NCBI RefSeq assembly: GCF_021347895.1
Contig: NC_067136.1
Span: 5,073,566 to 5,137,565 of the forward strand
DNA: 64,000 nt
Direction of reading: 5' to 3'
Origin: Acanthochromis polyacanthus
Lineage: Eukaryota > Chordata > Actinopteri > Pomacentridae
Positions 31,011 to 42,164 of the stretch are shown here, piece after piece. The first letter of the stretch is position 1. Every line of letters begins with the position of its first letter. Both the position numbers and the translations under genes were made by a program. Under the pieces are notes generated by a model. That model was not told where the DNA came from. It searched no databases and saw only the letters and a program-made list of their open reading frames with translations.

Positions 31011-32740
31011 GGTCTGGGTTGGCGCCCTCTGTGGGCGGGCGGTCTGGCGCGGGAGCTGGGTGTTCTCTCTGGGGGGGTGGCTCCGGCCCACCTGGGCACA
31101 GGCCTTGATCCTGGCCTGCGTGCCCCCACTGGAGTCCAGTTTCTGCTGGCTGGGGGCCTCCACCCAGGCCTGGTGCTGTCCTGGGGTGTGGTGGGGTGGG
31201 TGGGGTCTCGGGGGCGCTGCAGGGTGGGCGCCCTGCGTTCTTTGGCGTACTGGCTCCTGGGTGGGCGTGGCGGCTTGCGGCCCTCGCTTCCTTGTGGCGC
31301 GGCCTGGTCCCCCTTCGGGGTGGGGTGCTGCGTGCAGCTGGCCTGTGTTGGGGCTATGGTGCCTGCCGGGGCGCTGCTCTGATCTGCAGCTCCCGGGGGG
31401 TTGTTGTGCCAGCTGGGCCAGTTGGTTCATGTGGGCCCTCCCCGGTCCCTTGCCTCTTGGCTCTGGGGGCCCTCTGCGTCGGTACCGGTGGTCTTGCTAC
31501 CTGCCTCCCCCACTGCTTTGTCCTCTTGGGCCGGATCCACACCAGACTGCCTCTGATTGTGCACTTCACATTTTTCACACCTCACTGTAAATCGCAACCT
31601 TTAGGCACATATAGGGACACAACATTTAGGGCCCCGAGGGCAGGTGGGGGTGGGAACGATGGACACTGTGGTGGGGCGGGTGGCAGGGCTATACGGCCCT
31701 GTCTCCCCCTCATCACCCTCTTGCCTGCCTCCCCTGCTCTCCAATCTTTTTTTTAATGCACCACACACACTCACCTTGGGGGTAGGTCTGGGTTGGCTGT
31801 CACCCCCCCAGCCTCCCCATTTTTAATGCACCACATGACACTCAGGGTTACACTATCACGGTGCTGGGATAATGTTTCCCGTTAGGGATCGGGAGACATA
31901 TTAATAGGAGAGTAATGGGTGGGTTTCACAGTTATGGCCTCGCTGGTGGGATCTGGCCCCCCATACAGCTATGGGGCGGCGGGGTGCACCATCATCCGTG
32001 TCGCTGTGACTGGGGGTCCCCGGGGCCGGGGGGCCGTGACCTGTGGGGGTTCTCCTGCGTGTCCGACTGGTCCCGGCTGGTGCAGTGGCTCTTGCTGGGC
32101 TGCGGGATCTGGATTGGCTGTCCCAGTGGGTGCTGTGGCTATGGCGCGGGCTGGTTGTGTGTGGTGGCTCTGTCCTGGTGGGGGGGTTGGTTCGCGTCAC
32201 GGGATGTGGGGGCCTTGGGTGTGCTGTGCTCGCCCGGGGGCTGGTGCGGGTGGGTATGCGGGGTGCCCCCCCATTGGCGTTGCCGGGCCCCACCGCTCTG
32301 TCCATTTTTGTCCTCTGGACTCGCATTGGGTCCCGGCTCCGGTTCCCTCTGGCCGGCCTCCCGTGGCGGTCTGCCCGGTGATGGGCTGGTTGCCGTCCCT
32401 TCAGTGGGGCGCTCTGCCCCTGTGTCTGGCTTCCTGGTTGCTTGGGGCTGTCGGCCCCCCCTGGGGGTGGGTGGCGGGTGGGTCCTCTTGCCTGGGTCGG
32501 TTCTGGCATGCTGGGGGTGTCGGTAGCTGCACCCTCTTGTCTTCGGGGTCCGTGTGGTACATGGTGGCCCCGGTTGCTCTCTAGGGGCGCTGCCCCGTGG
32601 CTCCTCGGCCTGTGGGGGGGTGCCCTGTCGGCTTGGCACTGCATTGCTGTGATGTCTGTTCTGGGCTTCGGGGTCTTTCACACTTGCATGTGCATGTTTG
32701 CTCAGGTCCCACCAGCTCCTGTTGAGTTCCGCTGTTGAGC
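31011..32740. other. 1.7-kb GC-rich, strand-asymmetric segment
   Basis: Plus strand is strongly G- and T-rich with many GGGGG and GGTGGG runs, so all frames are open by composition and none looks like a protein. Two related blocks (TTTTTAATGCACCACACACA at about 31750, ATTTTTAATGCACCACATGA at about 31820) repeat. It follows the LINE ORF2 end directly and may be its 3' UTR or an unrelated insertion. Confidence 0.5.
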
Positions 32741-33079
32741 AGTGATGGGACCCGCCGGAATGTGCTGAGACTCTCCAGAGTCTAATCTCACACTAAACCC
32801 TCTCTCCTTTTCTCTAGTATCTTTCTCTAGTATCTTCTGGCCTATTCCACTCTATACTAACATGACACCCACAACTATGGTGTTCAGTACTGTCTGGCTA
32901 ATTATTCATTTATTTATTGTTTGTTTGTTTGGTTTTCGGTTCTCTTGTGTATGTGTTTGTTTGTTTGTCTTATTGATGGGTAATTATTAGTTGGGAATAA
33001 CACAACACCTGATATTCTTCAGCTGTAATAGCACCGCTTGCTAGTCCCTGTCCAAGCAAGTGACGTTCAGCGCAGAGTG
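32741..33079. other. No gene seen; T/GTTT-rich
   Basis: Includes TTTGTTTGTTTG runs and a repeated TTTCTCTAGTATCTTTCTCTAGTATCTTC-like stutter near 32812-32838. No coding signal. Confidence 0.6.
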
Positions 33080-33082
33080 TAG

Positions 33083-33829
33083 GGCTGTGTCCGAAATGGC
33101 ATACTAACGTACTACTCATACTAAGTGTGACGTCAAAATAAGTATGTAGTGCATTCACATTAGATAGTATGAAAAGACTGAGTACGCGAGAAATACCCGG
33201 ATGTATACTATATCCGGAAAATTTTTAAGTATGTGCGGTGACCACACTAGTCATACTCAACCGCCCCATAATGCTTTGCAAGCTACCCACCGAAATGGAA
33301 GCTTCTGCGGGATCTGTGGCCGGACCGGGGCGATTTTTATTTTATTTTATGTGGTTAAGTAGTCATCCTAATCACCCCACAGATTTGAGAAATAGGCGTT
33401 TTCTGACCAACGTTTTAAATTTGTCAGACGCCTCACAATGTGCTACTGAATGCTAGCAGCTAGTTGCAGCAGCTCGCTTTGCATACAGAACAAGTAGCAG
33501 CTACCTCCAGTAGCCTGCAGCTACAACTGAAACGATTCGCATAATCTGGCTAATAACTGCATGAGGAGTGCCGGCTTGAAATTGCAACATTAATTATGCG
33601 ACTGTTTGTTAGCGTAAAATCGACCTGAAGCCGGCATTCAGCCGAGATATTTGATAGCCGTACTTCCGGTTTTTGTCGTCGGAGGTTTGAAATGCATTAT
33701 GGGAAACGTAGTAGTATACTACAGTGTGAACGGTTGGCATTCTAATCATACTTATAGTACGTAGTATACAGTATATACTCATTGAGAATGTAGTATGTAG
33801 TACGCTAGTATGCGATTTCGGACACAGCC
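33083..33829. mobile_element. 747-bp MITE with long TIRs, PIF/Harbinger-like
   Basis: Termini are GGCTGTGTCCGAAATGGCAT and, in reverse complement of the right end, GGCTGTGTCCGAAATCGCAT. The similarity continues inward for tens of bases (ACTAACGTACTAC versus ACTAGCGTACTAC). TAG flanks both ends as a 3-bp target duplication, consistent with PIF/Harbinger elements. No transposase inside. Confidence 0.8.
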
Positions 33830-35979
33830 TAGGAGTAATTAGCAAGCAAGATTATCAACGAGTCATAGAGAGAGCCAAAAAAGGAGAAAATTCAGTGAAG
33901 TCACTGAAAACAACACTGTTCGAGAGGAGAACACTGCAGGAGAAACTGAGAGTGAAGGAGCTCGGACCTGACCGGCCGGACGTCTTAATTAGACAACAGT
34001 CGGAGGACACAGGGAGGAGATATAAGCGGTCTTTTTCATGGGCCTGGTATGAGAAGACGTCTTGGTTGACAGGATGCAGTGAGGCAGGTGCTTTATTTTG
34101 CTTCCCTTGCCTGCTTTTTCAAACCAAGGGAACTGATCAAGCCTGGATTCAGACAGGTATGGCGGATTTAAAGCATTTTTCCGTGAAAGTAAGAAGGCAT
34201 GAGCAAGCTAGGAGCCACATGGAAAATACTATGTGTCTGGGCATGTTTGGGAAAGCTAACATAGCAGCTCAGCTTGATGATGGCTACAGGATAGGCATCC
34301 GTAAACCTAACGAGGAGGTCAACAAAAATAGGCATGCGCTGTCTAAAATAATAGACTGCATTAAGTTCTGTGGTGCATTTGAGCTCGCCCTGAGAGGCCA
34401 TGATGAGAGTGAAATCTCTGAAAATCCAGGTGTTTTCAGAGGGCCGGTGGATTTTGTAGCATCACTAGATGCAGCTGTCCATGAGCACCTTCAGACTGCC
34501 ACTGTGTTTAAAGGGACATCCAAAACAGTGCAGAATGAACTCCTTGACTGCATGCTGACAGTTTGGAGAGAGTCCATTTTTGAGGAAGTTCAGTGTGCAG
34601 ACTTCATATCCATCCAGGCTGATGAAACAATGGACATCTCCACCCAGTGTCAGCTTGTTCTTATGATCCGCTACATCGACAAAATGAATGAAGTGCAGGA
34701 GAGATTTTTTGAGTTTATACCTCTGCAATCTGCCACAGCTGAGTCCATTTACACAGCACTTTTGGAGAGGCTGAGCCTCATTCTCCCTGATGACCAGAAG
34801 AGCAAGCTCATTTCCCAGGCCTATGATGGTGCGAGTGTCATGAGGAGCCACAGGTGGTGTACAGAAGAAAGTGAGCGATGTGTATGCGAATGCACACTAT
34901 GTCCACTGCTATGCTCATCAGCTCAACATTATCATGCAGCAGGTGACATCCCGTATCCCAAAAGTTGGTCAGTTCTTCTCTGACCAAGCTGGATTCTCAG
35001 GATTTTTTTCAAGATCCCCCAAGAGAACAAGTGTGTTTGACAGAGTGGTGGCACACAGGCTTCCAAGAGCAGGCACAGTAAGGTGGAACTTCCACAGCCG
35101 TGCTGTCAACACTGTGTTTGACCACAAAGACGACCTCCTTCAGTGCTTTGAAACCATCAGGGACTCAGGTGACTTTGATTCTAGCACTGTCCGTGAAGCT
35201 GGAGGTTTTGTGAGACTCCTGGAGGATGCTACCTTCTGCTTCTTCCTGGAGCTTTTCAATTCAATTCAATTCAATTTTATTTATATCGCGTCAATTACAG
35301 TCAAATCGTCTCAAGACGCTTTACAGAACCCATATGCCTGACCCCCAGAGCAAGCCCAAAGGAGACAGTGGCAAGAAAACACCCTTTTAACAGGGAAGAA
35401 ACCTCGAGCAGAACCCGGCTCTATATAGGGGGGACCCATCTGCCTGCTGGCCAGGGGGGTTGAGAGGGACAGAGGAGGGCAAGGGGGAGGGATGGGAGAA
35501 GAGGGAGGGGTGGGAAAGCAAGGAAAACACAACACACATTTGGATACATGTATGACAGGATATGTGACACAGACAAAGTATAAGCTAACATTGAAAACTG
35601 ACTCATAGTTTACTCTGATGATGTACGGCTCTGACATTAAACATACTCCATATATAGCTAGCAGTAAAATTCAAACAGTATGTAAGTTAGCATAACAGTA
35701 TAGTGAAGGCGATACAGAGTTGACTGGTGGAAAAAGGGGAGTTGGAGGCAGAGGGCTGGAGGAAGGTCAGCAGCAGCATCCCACAGTGGACATGATGGAG
35801 ACTGGACCAGCTGGTGGAACATCAACCACAGATCTGAAGCATCCAGCTCTGGGACCAGGGACACTCGGAGAAATAGCACAGGGGGAAACAGAGTGAATGT
35901 ACTGCAATAACGGTATACATATTAAATGTAAAGGTAGATAGAGAAGGGCTCAGTGCATCAAGAGAAGTCCCCCAGCAGC

Positions 35980-37770
35980 CTATAGGCCTATAGCAGCATG
36001 ACTAGAGGCAGAACGAAGGGACGTCCAAGAGGGAGTCAGCTGTGCAATGAAGACACAAGCCGAACCCCTGTGGGTCACCCAGTCAGCCCCAACTATAAGA
36101 TTTGTCAAAAAGGAACGTTTTAAGCCTGGTCTTAAAAATAGAGAGGGTGTCTGCCTCCAGAACCCAAACTGGGAGCAGGTTCCACAGGAGAGGAGCTGAT
36201 AACTGAAGGCTCTGCCTCCCATTCTGCTTTTAGAAATTCTAGGAACAACAAGTAAGCCTGCAGCTTGAGAGCGAAGAGTTCTACTAGGATAATAAGGTAC
36301 TATCAGATCTTTAAGATATGATGGAGATTGGTTATTAAGAGCTTTATATGTCAGAAGAAGGATTTTAAATTCTATTCTGGATTTAACAGGAAGCCAGTGA
36401 AGAGAAGCAAGTATAGGGGAAATATGATCTCTTTTGCTAACTCCTGTCAGTACTCTCGCAGCAGCGTTTTGGATCAACTGTAGATGTTTGAGAGAGCTAT
36501 TTGGACAACCCGATAATAAGGAATTACAATAGTCAAGCCTGGAAGTAACAAAAGCATGAACTAGTTTTTCTGCATCACTCTGAGACAGAATGTTCCTGAT
36601 TTTTACAATATTACGCAGGTGAAAAAAGGAAGTCCTACAGACTTGCTTTATGTGTGAGTTAAAGGACATGTCCTGGTCAAAAATAACTCCAAGATTCCTC
36701 ACAGTAGTACTGGAGGCCAATGTGATGCCATCCAGAGTAACTATTTGCTTTGAAAGCGAGTTTCTAAGATGTTTGGGGCCAAATACAATGACTTCAGTTT
36801 TGTCTGAATTTAGCAGTAGGAAGTTAAAAGTCATCCAGGTTTTAATGTCCTTAAGACAATCTTGCAGTCTAGCTAACTGATCAGTTTCATCTGGCTTCAC
36901 AGATAAATACAATTGTGTGTCATCTGCATAACAATGGAAGTTAATACAATGCTTCCTAATAATATTGCCTAAAGGAAGCATGGAAAATGTGAAAAGTATC
37001 GGTCCTAAGACAGAACCCTGAGGAACTCCATGATTAACTTTAGTATGCTCAGAAGAGTTATTGTTGACATGCACAAACTGGAACCTATCTGATAAGTAGG
37101 ATTTAAACCAGTCCAGTGCTGTTCCTTTAATGCCAATTGAATGTTCTAGACGCTGTAATAAAATGTTGTGGTCGATTGTGTCAAACGCTGCACTAAGATC
37201 TAACAAAACAAGTATAGAGACTAGTCCATTATCTGATGCTATGAGAAGGTCATTAGTAACTTTCACCAGAGCTGTTTCTGTGCTATGATGCACTCTGAAG
37301 CCTGACTGAAACATTTCAAACAAATTATTCCTTTGTAAGTGTTCACATAATTGATTTGCAACTGTTCTTTCCAGAATTTTAGAGAGAAATGGTAGGTTGG
37401 ATATCGGTCTATAGTTAGCTAACACATCTGGATCTAAAGTGGGCTTTTTAAGCAAAGGTTTGATGACAGCAACCTTAAAAGCCTGTGGTACATAGCCTGT
37501 TACTAGAGAGAGATTAATCAGATCTAACATTGAAGAATTAATTAAAGGTAAAATCTCCTTGAAGAGTCTAGTTGGGATAGGATCTAAAAGACATGTTGAT
37601 GGTTTGGATGTAGAAACTGTTGAAATTAGTTCAGAGAGACATATAGGAGTGAAGAATTCTAAAGATTCATCAGGTCTAACAGCCAATTCAAAAGCATCTG
37701 TGACATTTGTAGGAAGGGTCAGATTAATTTTATCTCTAATCATAACTATTTTATGTGTAAAGAAGCTCAT
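35980..37770 (-). CDS. L2-type reverse transcriptase, long open frame
   Basis: 596 uninterrupted codons. RT motifs in order are ANYRPISNLPFLSKILER, FQSGFRVHHSTETALVKVTN, LLDLSAAFDTIDHNILLQRL (first catalytic Asp), GVPQGSVLGPILFTF and CYADDTQLYLS (YADD box). Then come the thumb and L2-type C-terminus (LHWLPVKSRIEFKILLLTYK). The family reverse-transcribes its own RNA at a nicked target. The upstream endonuclease part (38018-38570) is in separate frames with a stop, so the element as a whole is defective although the RT region is intact. Near the 3' end the frame differs slightly from the 20-kb copy (SYQLLSCGTCSQFGFWRQ versus SYQAPLLWNLLPVW), implying an indel there. Confidence 0.88.
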   Translation of the reverse strand: MSFFTHKIVMIRDKINLTLPTNVTDAFELAVRPDESLEFFTPICLSELISTVSTSKPSTCLLDPIPTRLFKEILPLINSSMLDLINLSLVTGYVPQAFKVAVIKPLLKKPTLDPDVLANYRPISNLPFLSKILERTVANQLCEHLQRNNLFEMFQSGFRVHHSTETALVKVTNDLLIASDNGLVSILVLLDLSAAFDTIDHNILLQRLEHSIGIKGTALDWFKSYLSDRFQFVHVNNNSSEHTKVNHGVPQGSVLGPILFTFSMLPLGNIIRKHCINFHCYADDTQLYLSVKPDETDQLARLQDCLKDIKTWMTFNFLLLNSDKTEVIVFGPKHLRNSLSKQIVTLDGITLASSTTVRNLGVIFDQDMSFNSHIKQVCRTSFFHLRNIVKIRNILSQSDAEKLVHAFVTSRLDYCNSLLSGCPNSSLKHLQLIQNAAARVLTGVSKRDHISPILASLHWLPVKSRIEFKILLLTYKALNNQSPSYLKDLIVPYYPSRTLRSQAAGLLVVPRISKSRMGGRAFSYQLLSCGTCSQFGFWRQTPSLFLRPGLKRSFLTNLIVGADWVTHRGSACVFIAQLTPSWTSLRSASSHAAIGL

Positions 37771-38017
37771 GAAGTCGTTACTGGTTAAAGCTAAAGGAAT
37801 ACAAGGTTCAACAGAGCTCTGACTCTTTGTCAGCCTGGCTACAGTGCTAAAGAGAAACCTAGGGTTGTTCTTGTTCTCATCTATTAAAGATGAATAATAA
37901 GTTGTCCTGGCATTACGAAGAGCTTTTTATAGATTACTAGACTATTTTTCCAAGCCACATACACTTCCTCTGAATTAGTGGAATACCACTTTCTTTCCAG
38001 CTTTCGGGATGCCTGCT

Positions 38018-38570
38018 TTAAAGTCCACAGCTGGAATTATACCAAGGAGCAAGTCTTCTCTGAGATAGAACTTTCTTTTTTACAGGTGCAACACTATCAA
38101 GAGTTGTACGCAGTGAGGCTGAAGCATTATTAACATAATAATCCACTTCTGTGGGGGTAAAATAATAATATCTGCCTTCTGATTTATCAGTAAATGTTGC
38201 TGAAGTAAACAGTGAGGGTATTATTTCCTTAAATTTAGATACTGAATTGTCAGACAAACACCTACTGTAATGATATTTGTTCTCAGCTGCTAAACAATCC
38301 TTTACTTTAAATTGAAATGTTATCATAAAATGGTCAGAAAGAAGAGGGTTCTGGGGAAATACTGTTAACTCTTCAATTTCTATGCCATAAGTCAGGACAA
38401 GGTCAAGAGTGTGATTAAAACTATGAGTTGGTTTATTTACATGTTGAGTCTAATAATGAATTAAAAGCTGTTGTAAGGCTGTCGCTGTCTACGTCAACAT
38501 GAATGTTAAAGTCACCCACAATAATAACTTTGTCTGAACTGAGCACTAATTCAGATAAAAAGTCTGAGAA
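38018..38570 (-). pseudogene. L2 endonuclease C-terminal remnant
   Basis: Minus-strand pieces read VIIVGDFNIHVDVDSDS (the GDFN catalytic motif of APE-type endonucleases), then LDLVLTYGIEIEELTVFPQ and LLSDHFMITFQFKV (the SDH motif). They lie in different frames separated by a stop and frameshift near 38440. The N-terminal half of the endonuclease is absent. Confidence 0.7.
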
Positions 38571-39703
38571 TTCGCATCATGCCTCATGTGGACATGCTCT
38601 ACAGCCAGCTCCAGAAGAGGTCCATGGATTCGGTCTTTGTCCATAGAGTGATGAAGCATTTCACCGACAACGTGCAGATGATCAGGTAAATACATTTGTA
38701 TGTAACCATATTAAAGCCTTATGCATCCTCTCACAAAAAGTGTCATACGCAGTACTATGGGACAAAAATGTCCAGGTCAAAAACTGTAATAAAATTATTA
38801 TATAATAATATCATTTTCCTTTTACATAGTTAGATTTTTAAACCATCAGTCCAGATAATAAATGTTTTGATTGAACTGATCATTTTCAGAGTATTAACAT
38901 TTTCTTTATTACCTTTAATTCCCAGTTCATTTACTATATATCACTATTGTTCATTGTGAAAAAATAAAATAAACTGAGTTTTAAAGGAAATATTTCAAAC
39001 TAATGCAGTCTTGGATGTATTAGTGATGAGTAACAATGATTGATTTTGTTTCCATCATTATTTATTTGTGGATAATTTTTGTGAAATGAAAAACTCACAC
39101 TCAGTCATGTGCACATCACATGACTAATAAAAAAACTTCTGATTAATGTTAACCATAATAAGTCATTATTTGTGATACTTAATTTCTTTCTGTTTCCTGG
39201 CAACTAAAGTTTAATTTTTTTCTCTTCCCTCCCTACTGTCAGTGAAGAACATCACAGCTGTGTGCCTCAGCAGCAGCTGGCCAAGAAGCGCCGCACACTG
39301 AGACCAGATGAACTACAGAGGATAGCTACAGGGGTGAAAGCTGAGGCTCTGGTAACTTAGTATCCTACCATATGTCTGTGACTGTTGTCCTTCCTGTTGT
39401 TATTTCTTTCTCTATGTAGACGTCGTCTCTTCCTGAAGTTGATGAGTGGTGACCTGAACAATCAAAGCTTTTCTAACCACTCATCAGGACACACAGCTTG
39501 ATAAATATATCTAATATCAGCTGGCAGTGGTTCCTCCTGGCCTTAGCAATCTGAACAACATGGCTCCATGTAGCGCTGATAAACCTGCTGGACAAACTGC
39601 CACATGTAGATAGCAGGGTGTTTATGAAACAGAATTCAACTGCACAACAGCTGCTAGTGCATACACATATGTCAGCAACAATAATTGATTATCTGTTGAA
39701 TTA

Positions 39704-40273
39704 CAGCCCGATCTCACGAGGATTCGTGAAACTGTTACGTAAATTTTTGTTTCGGTTTCGTGTGCACCAACACGATTTCGTCATGTTTTTCGTGCCGCTC
39801 ACCACGAAATGCGCACCAATGTATTTTAAACGGCGGACTTTTCGTGCCACCCAGAACGTATTTCAAACGAATGTGTATATTATATTTTTAATGTAAAACC
39901 GCGGCAAATCCAACGCTATATTTTGCATGACATCGTCCCTAACCATAACCCTAACCATAACCCTAACCATAACCTAACCATAAGCCGGTGGTACACTTAC
40001 CAATTAGCATAGGAATTTAAAGCATGTCCGGCGGCCGGCGGCCGCAAACGCGATCACACAAGCAGTATACGCCGATGGACAGCTTAGATCGTCATGAATC
40101 CGCCGGTATAAACCACTTTCAGATGTGATTACCACAGCGGGTTTCGTTGTGAGCAACACGAAAAACATTTTGTGGTGAGCGGCACGAAAAACATGACGAA
40201 ATCGTGTTGGTGCGCACGAAAAAGAAACAAAAATTTACGTAACAGTTTCACGAATCCCCGTGAGACCGTGTTG
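39704..40273. mobile_element. 570-bp MITE with ~110-bp TIRs and 7-bp TSD, in hAT intron
   Basis: Left end CAGCCCGATCTCACGAGGAT; right end in reverse complement CAACACGGTCTCACGGGGAT. Both continue with TCGTGAAACTGTTACGTAAA and on for about 110 bp. TGAATTA flanks both sides (39697-39703, 40274-40280). The interior holds telomere-like CCCTAACCATAA repeats. Related pieces are at 6150-6320 and 26250-26576. Confidence 0.88.
39937..39993. repeat. Telomere-like (CCCTAACCATAA)n inside the MITE
   Basis: About four units of CCCTAACCATAA or CCTAACCATAA in tandem, between the TIRs. Confidence 0.85.
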
Positions 40274-41120
40274 TGAATTAACACTGGTATTCAAGGCTGA
40301 AGTCTGTTATTTTCCTCTGTAAAGTAACATGTTTGAAACCTGGTAAATTAAAGAGGGACATGAGGGTGTCCACAGCCATATTCCCAAACCTCCAATTTCT
40401 CCAATAAAGTATATGCTATTCTGTTGTAGATAAACATTTTCCTAATAAGATTCAATAATATGGACATGACCTGAGTGTGTTGTATGGTTTTTTTACAGTG
40501 TTATAATCATAGTAAGCTGTTATGGGAACAATTGGACAAGACACTTTTATGAAGGTTCTGTGTGATATAATGTGTGTCTTTCTTTATAGGTTTGTGACAC
40601 AATCCTGGGCCATGCAAAAGAGAGGTTTGCCTTCACCAAACACCTAATCAGTGCTACACTGCTTCAAGGAGACAGATTCCAGGAGTACAACAGCCAGTTC
40701 CCTGAAGCAGCGCTCAACACCACCATGGAGGCCTATCCAATGCTGAACAAGGGCAAGCTGAAAACTGAACTGTCGCTCATCTTCAGCAGCACAGAGTTCA
40801 GGAGTTGCAATGGTGCTGTGGCTCTGTACCAGCTCTTCATGAGCAACAATCTTCAGGACACCTTCTCAGAGACTGTGTCTCTCCTGAAGATCCTCATCAC
40901 GACTCCAATGATGACAGCTGAATCTGAGAGGTGCTTCTCAACACTAAAAAGAATCAAGACCTTCCTCAGGAACACGATGTCGCAGGATCGTCTTTATGCA
41001 CTGGCCATGCTCTCTGTGGAAAAGAAACTTGTCAGGGAGACCCCAGATTTTAACCACAGAGTCATTGAGAAATTTGCATGTCTCAAAGACAGAAGAGCAA
41101 AACTTGCATACAAAAAATAA

Positions 41121-42055
41121 CAGATGTAGAGGTGCTGGCTTTAATCTCTAAAATGTGAGGATTTACTTATTTGTCATTTAATAATGTCAATATAAATGTT
41201 AGTTGACACAAGTGGCACTTTAGACTGAAAGCCTGTTGATTTATATGTTCTGAAATCTGAGGAATTCCTGTTTTTCTTTATTTTCATTATAAATATTTCA
41301 TGTTAGTTGACAGAAGCACTTTGGGCTCAAAGCCTAAGATAAGATAAGATAGGTTTTATTTGTCACATGCACAGTTATACAGAGTATAATGCCTCATGGT
41401 TTCACTATTTTTTTATTGCTTTGATCTTAAATATGCAGATTTGCTGTTTTCTCATTGTCATGTAAGGTTGTTCATGTAAAGTTAGCTCACAGAAGCACTG
41501 TCTGCTTTAAGCCTTATGGTTAGGTTTTTTTAACAAAATGTCCAATGTTTGTTGGCTTCACAGGTATGGATTTGTTTTTGTTTATTTGAGTATGTAAATA
41601 TAAATATGTTGTTGACAGAAGAAGCACTACAGACATGTTAACAGAAAGATTATTCAGAGTCGGTGCTAATGGAGCTCAATGACTGTTGTCGTTTTTGTTG
41701 TCGACCCTGGCAGAGAATTAAATTCGTTGCTGTGTGTTGTCTAGCGCGGCTAGGCTAGTATTCCGGTTATGCCGACTCTGCTATTTGGTTTGGTAAATTA
41801 AGTGCGCCCCCCAAGAGAAAAATTCACCAGCCGCCACTGATCAAGACCATTAGTTGTTGAAGTCCTCCCTCTGGTCTCCGTTTCTAGACTAGCGGCGTTA
41901 GTGTTGAGCTCAGGGCACATCAGGGCAGTGAGATAGTACATCATGTGAGTATGGAGGGTAGATCTGAATTATTGTTTTTGTTTTATTTGTTATTTTGGGT
42001 CTCAGATACTTTTACACACACACACACTTACGAATAAAAAATAAATTAAACTAAA
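41121..42055. other. 3' flank of the hAT-like gene; no gene
   Basis: AT-rich sequence with a short (AAGAT)n stretch at 41336-41352 followed by TTTTATTTGTCACATGCACA. GTTGACA...GAAGCACT-like phrases recur at about 41200, 41310, 41480 and 41620, suggesting an old tandem duplication of roughly 100-170 bp. Confidence 0.55.
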
Positions 42056-42164
42056 TTAGACTTCCGGTAATGGCGGCGTGCTGACTGTGAAATTGTGCTC
42101 TCCTCCAGAATGTAACGTATTTAGACCACATTTAAACCTTAGAGGTACCTAAAAGACTTTATAA

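Larger units (their letters stand above)
35258..38570 (-). mobile_element. L2/Maui-like LINE, 3.3 kb, inserted in a hAT coding exon
   Basis: The 3' end is at 35258, with a (TTCAA)n tail and TTTTATTTATATCGCG. The 5' end lies near 38570 inside the endonuclease coding region, so the copy is 5'-truncated. TTC occurs at both edges (35255-35257 and 38571-38573) as a possible short target duplication. It is almost identical in its 3' part to the plus-strand copy at 20313-21998. Confidence 0.85.
33841..41120 (+). pseudogene. hAT transposase-like gene (DUF4371/ZMYM1-like), split by an L2
   Basis: The host-like coding pieces follow. Piece 33841-35257 has a TTF/zinc-finger-like block (RRYKRSFSWAWYEKTSWLTG, ALFCFPCLLF), then QADETMDISTQCQLVL with a catalytic-type Asp, and YVHCYAHQLNIIM. 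A 1-nt frameshift lies near 34840. Exon 38571-38685 (MPHVDMLYSQLQKRSMDS), exon 39243-39351 and exon 40590-41120 follow. The last encodes the hAT dimerisation domain (LLKILITTPMMTAESERCFS, LKRIKTFLRNTMSQDRLYAL) and ends at a stop at 41120. Clear splice signals flank the last exons. A 3.3-kb L2 (35258-38570) separates the first two pieces. No ATG is seen before 33895; the MITE at 33083-33829 sits just upstream. The family cuts DNA or has been domesticated; this copy cannot make a full protein. Confidence 0.8.

Noticed and set aside
31005..32738. Many long frames on both strands in the GC-rich segment
   Set aside because: All frames are open because stop codons are rare at this composition; no domain or codon signal is seen.
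39937..39993. Interstitial telomere as a chromosome-fusion scar
   Set aside because: The repeats are CCCTAACCATAA rather than pure CCCTAA and sit between the TIRs of a MITE, so they belong to the transposon.
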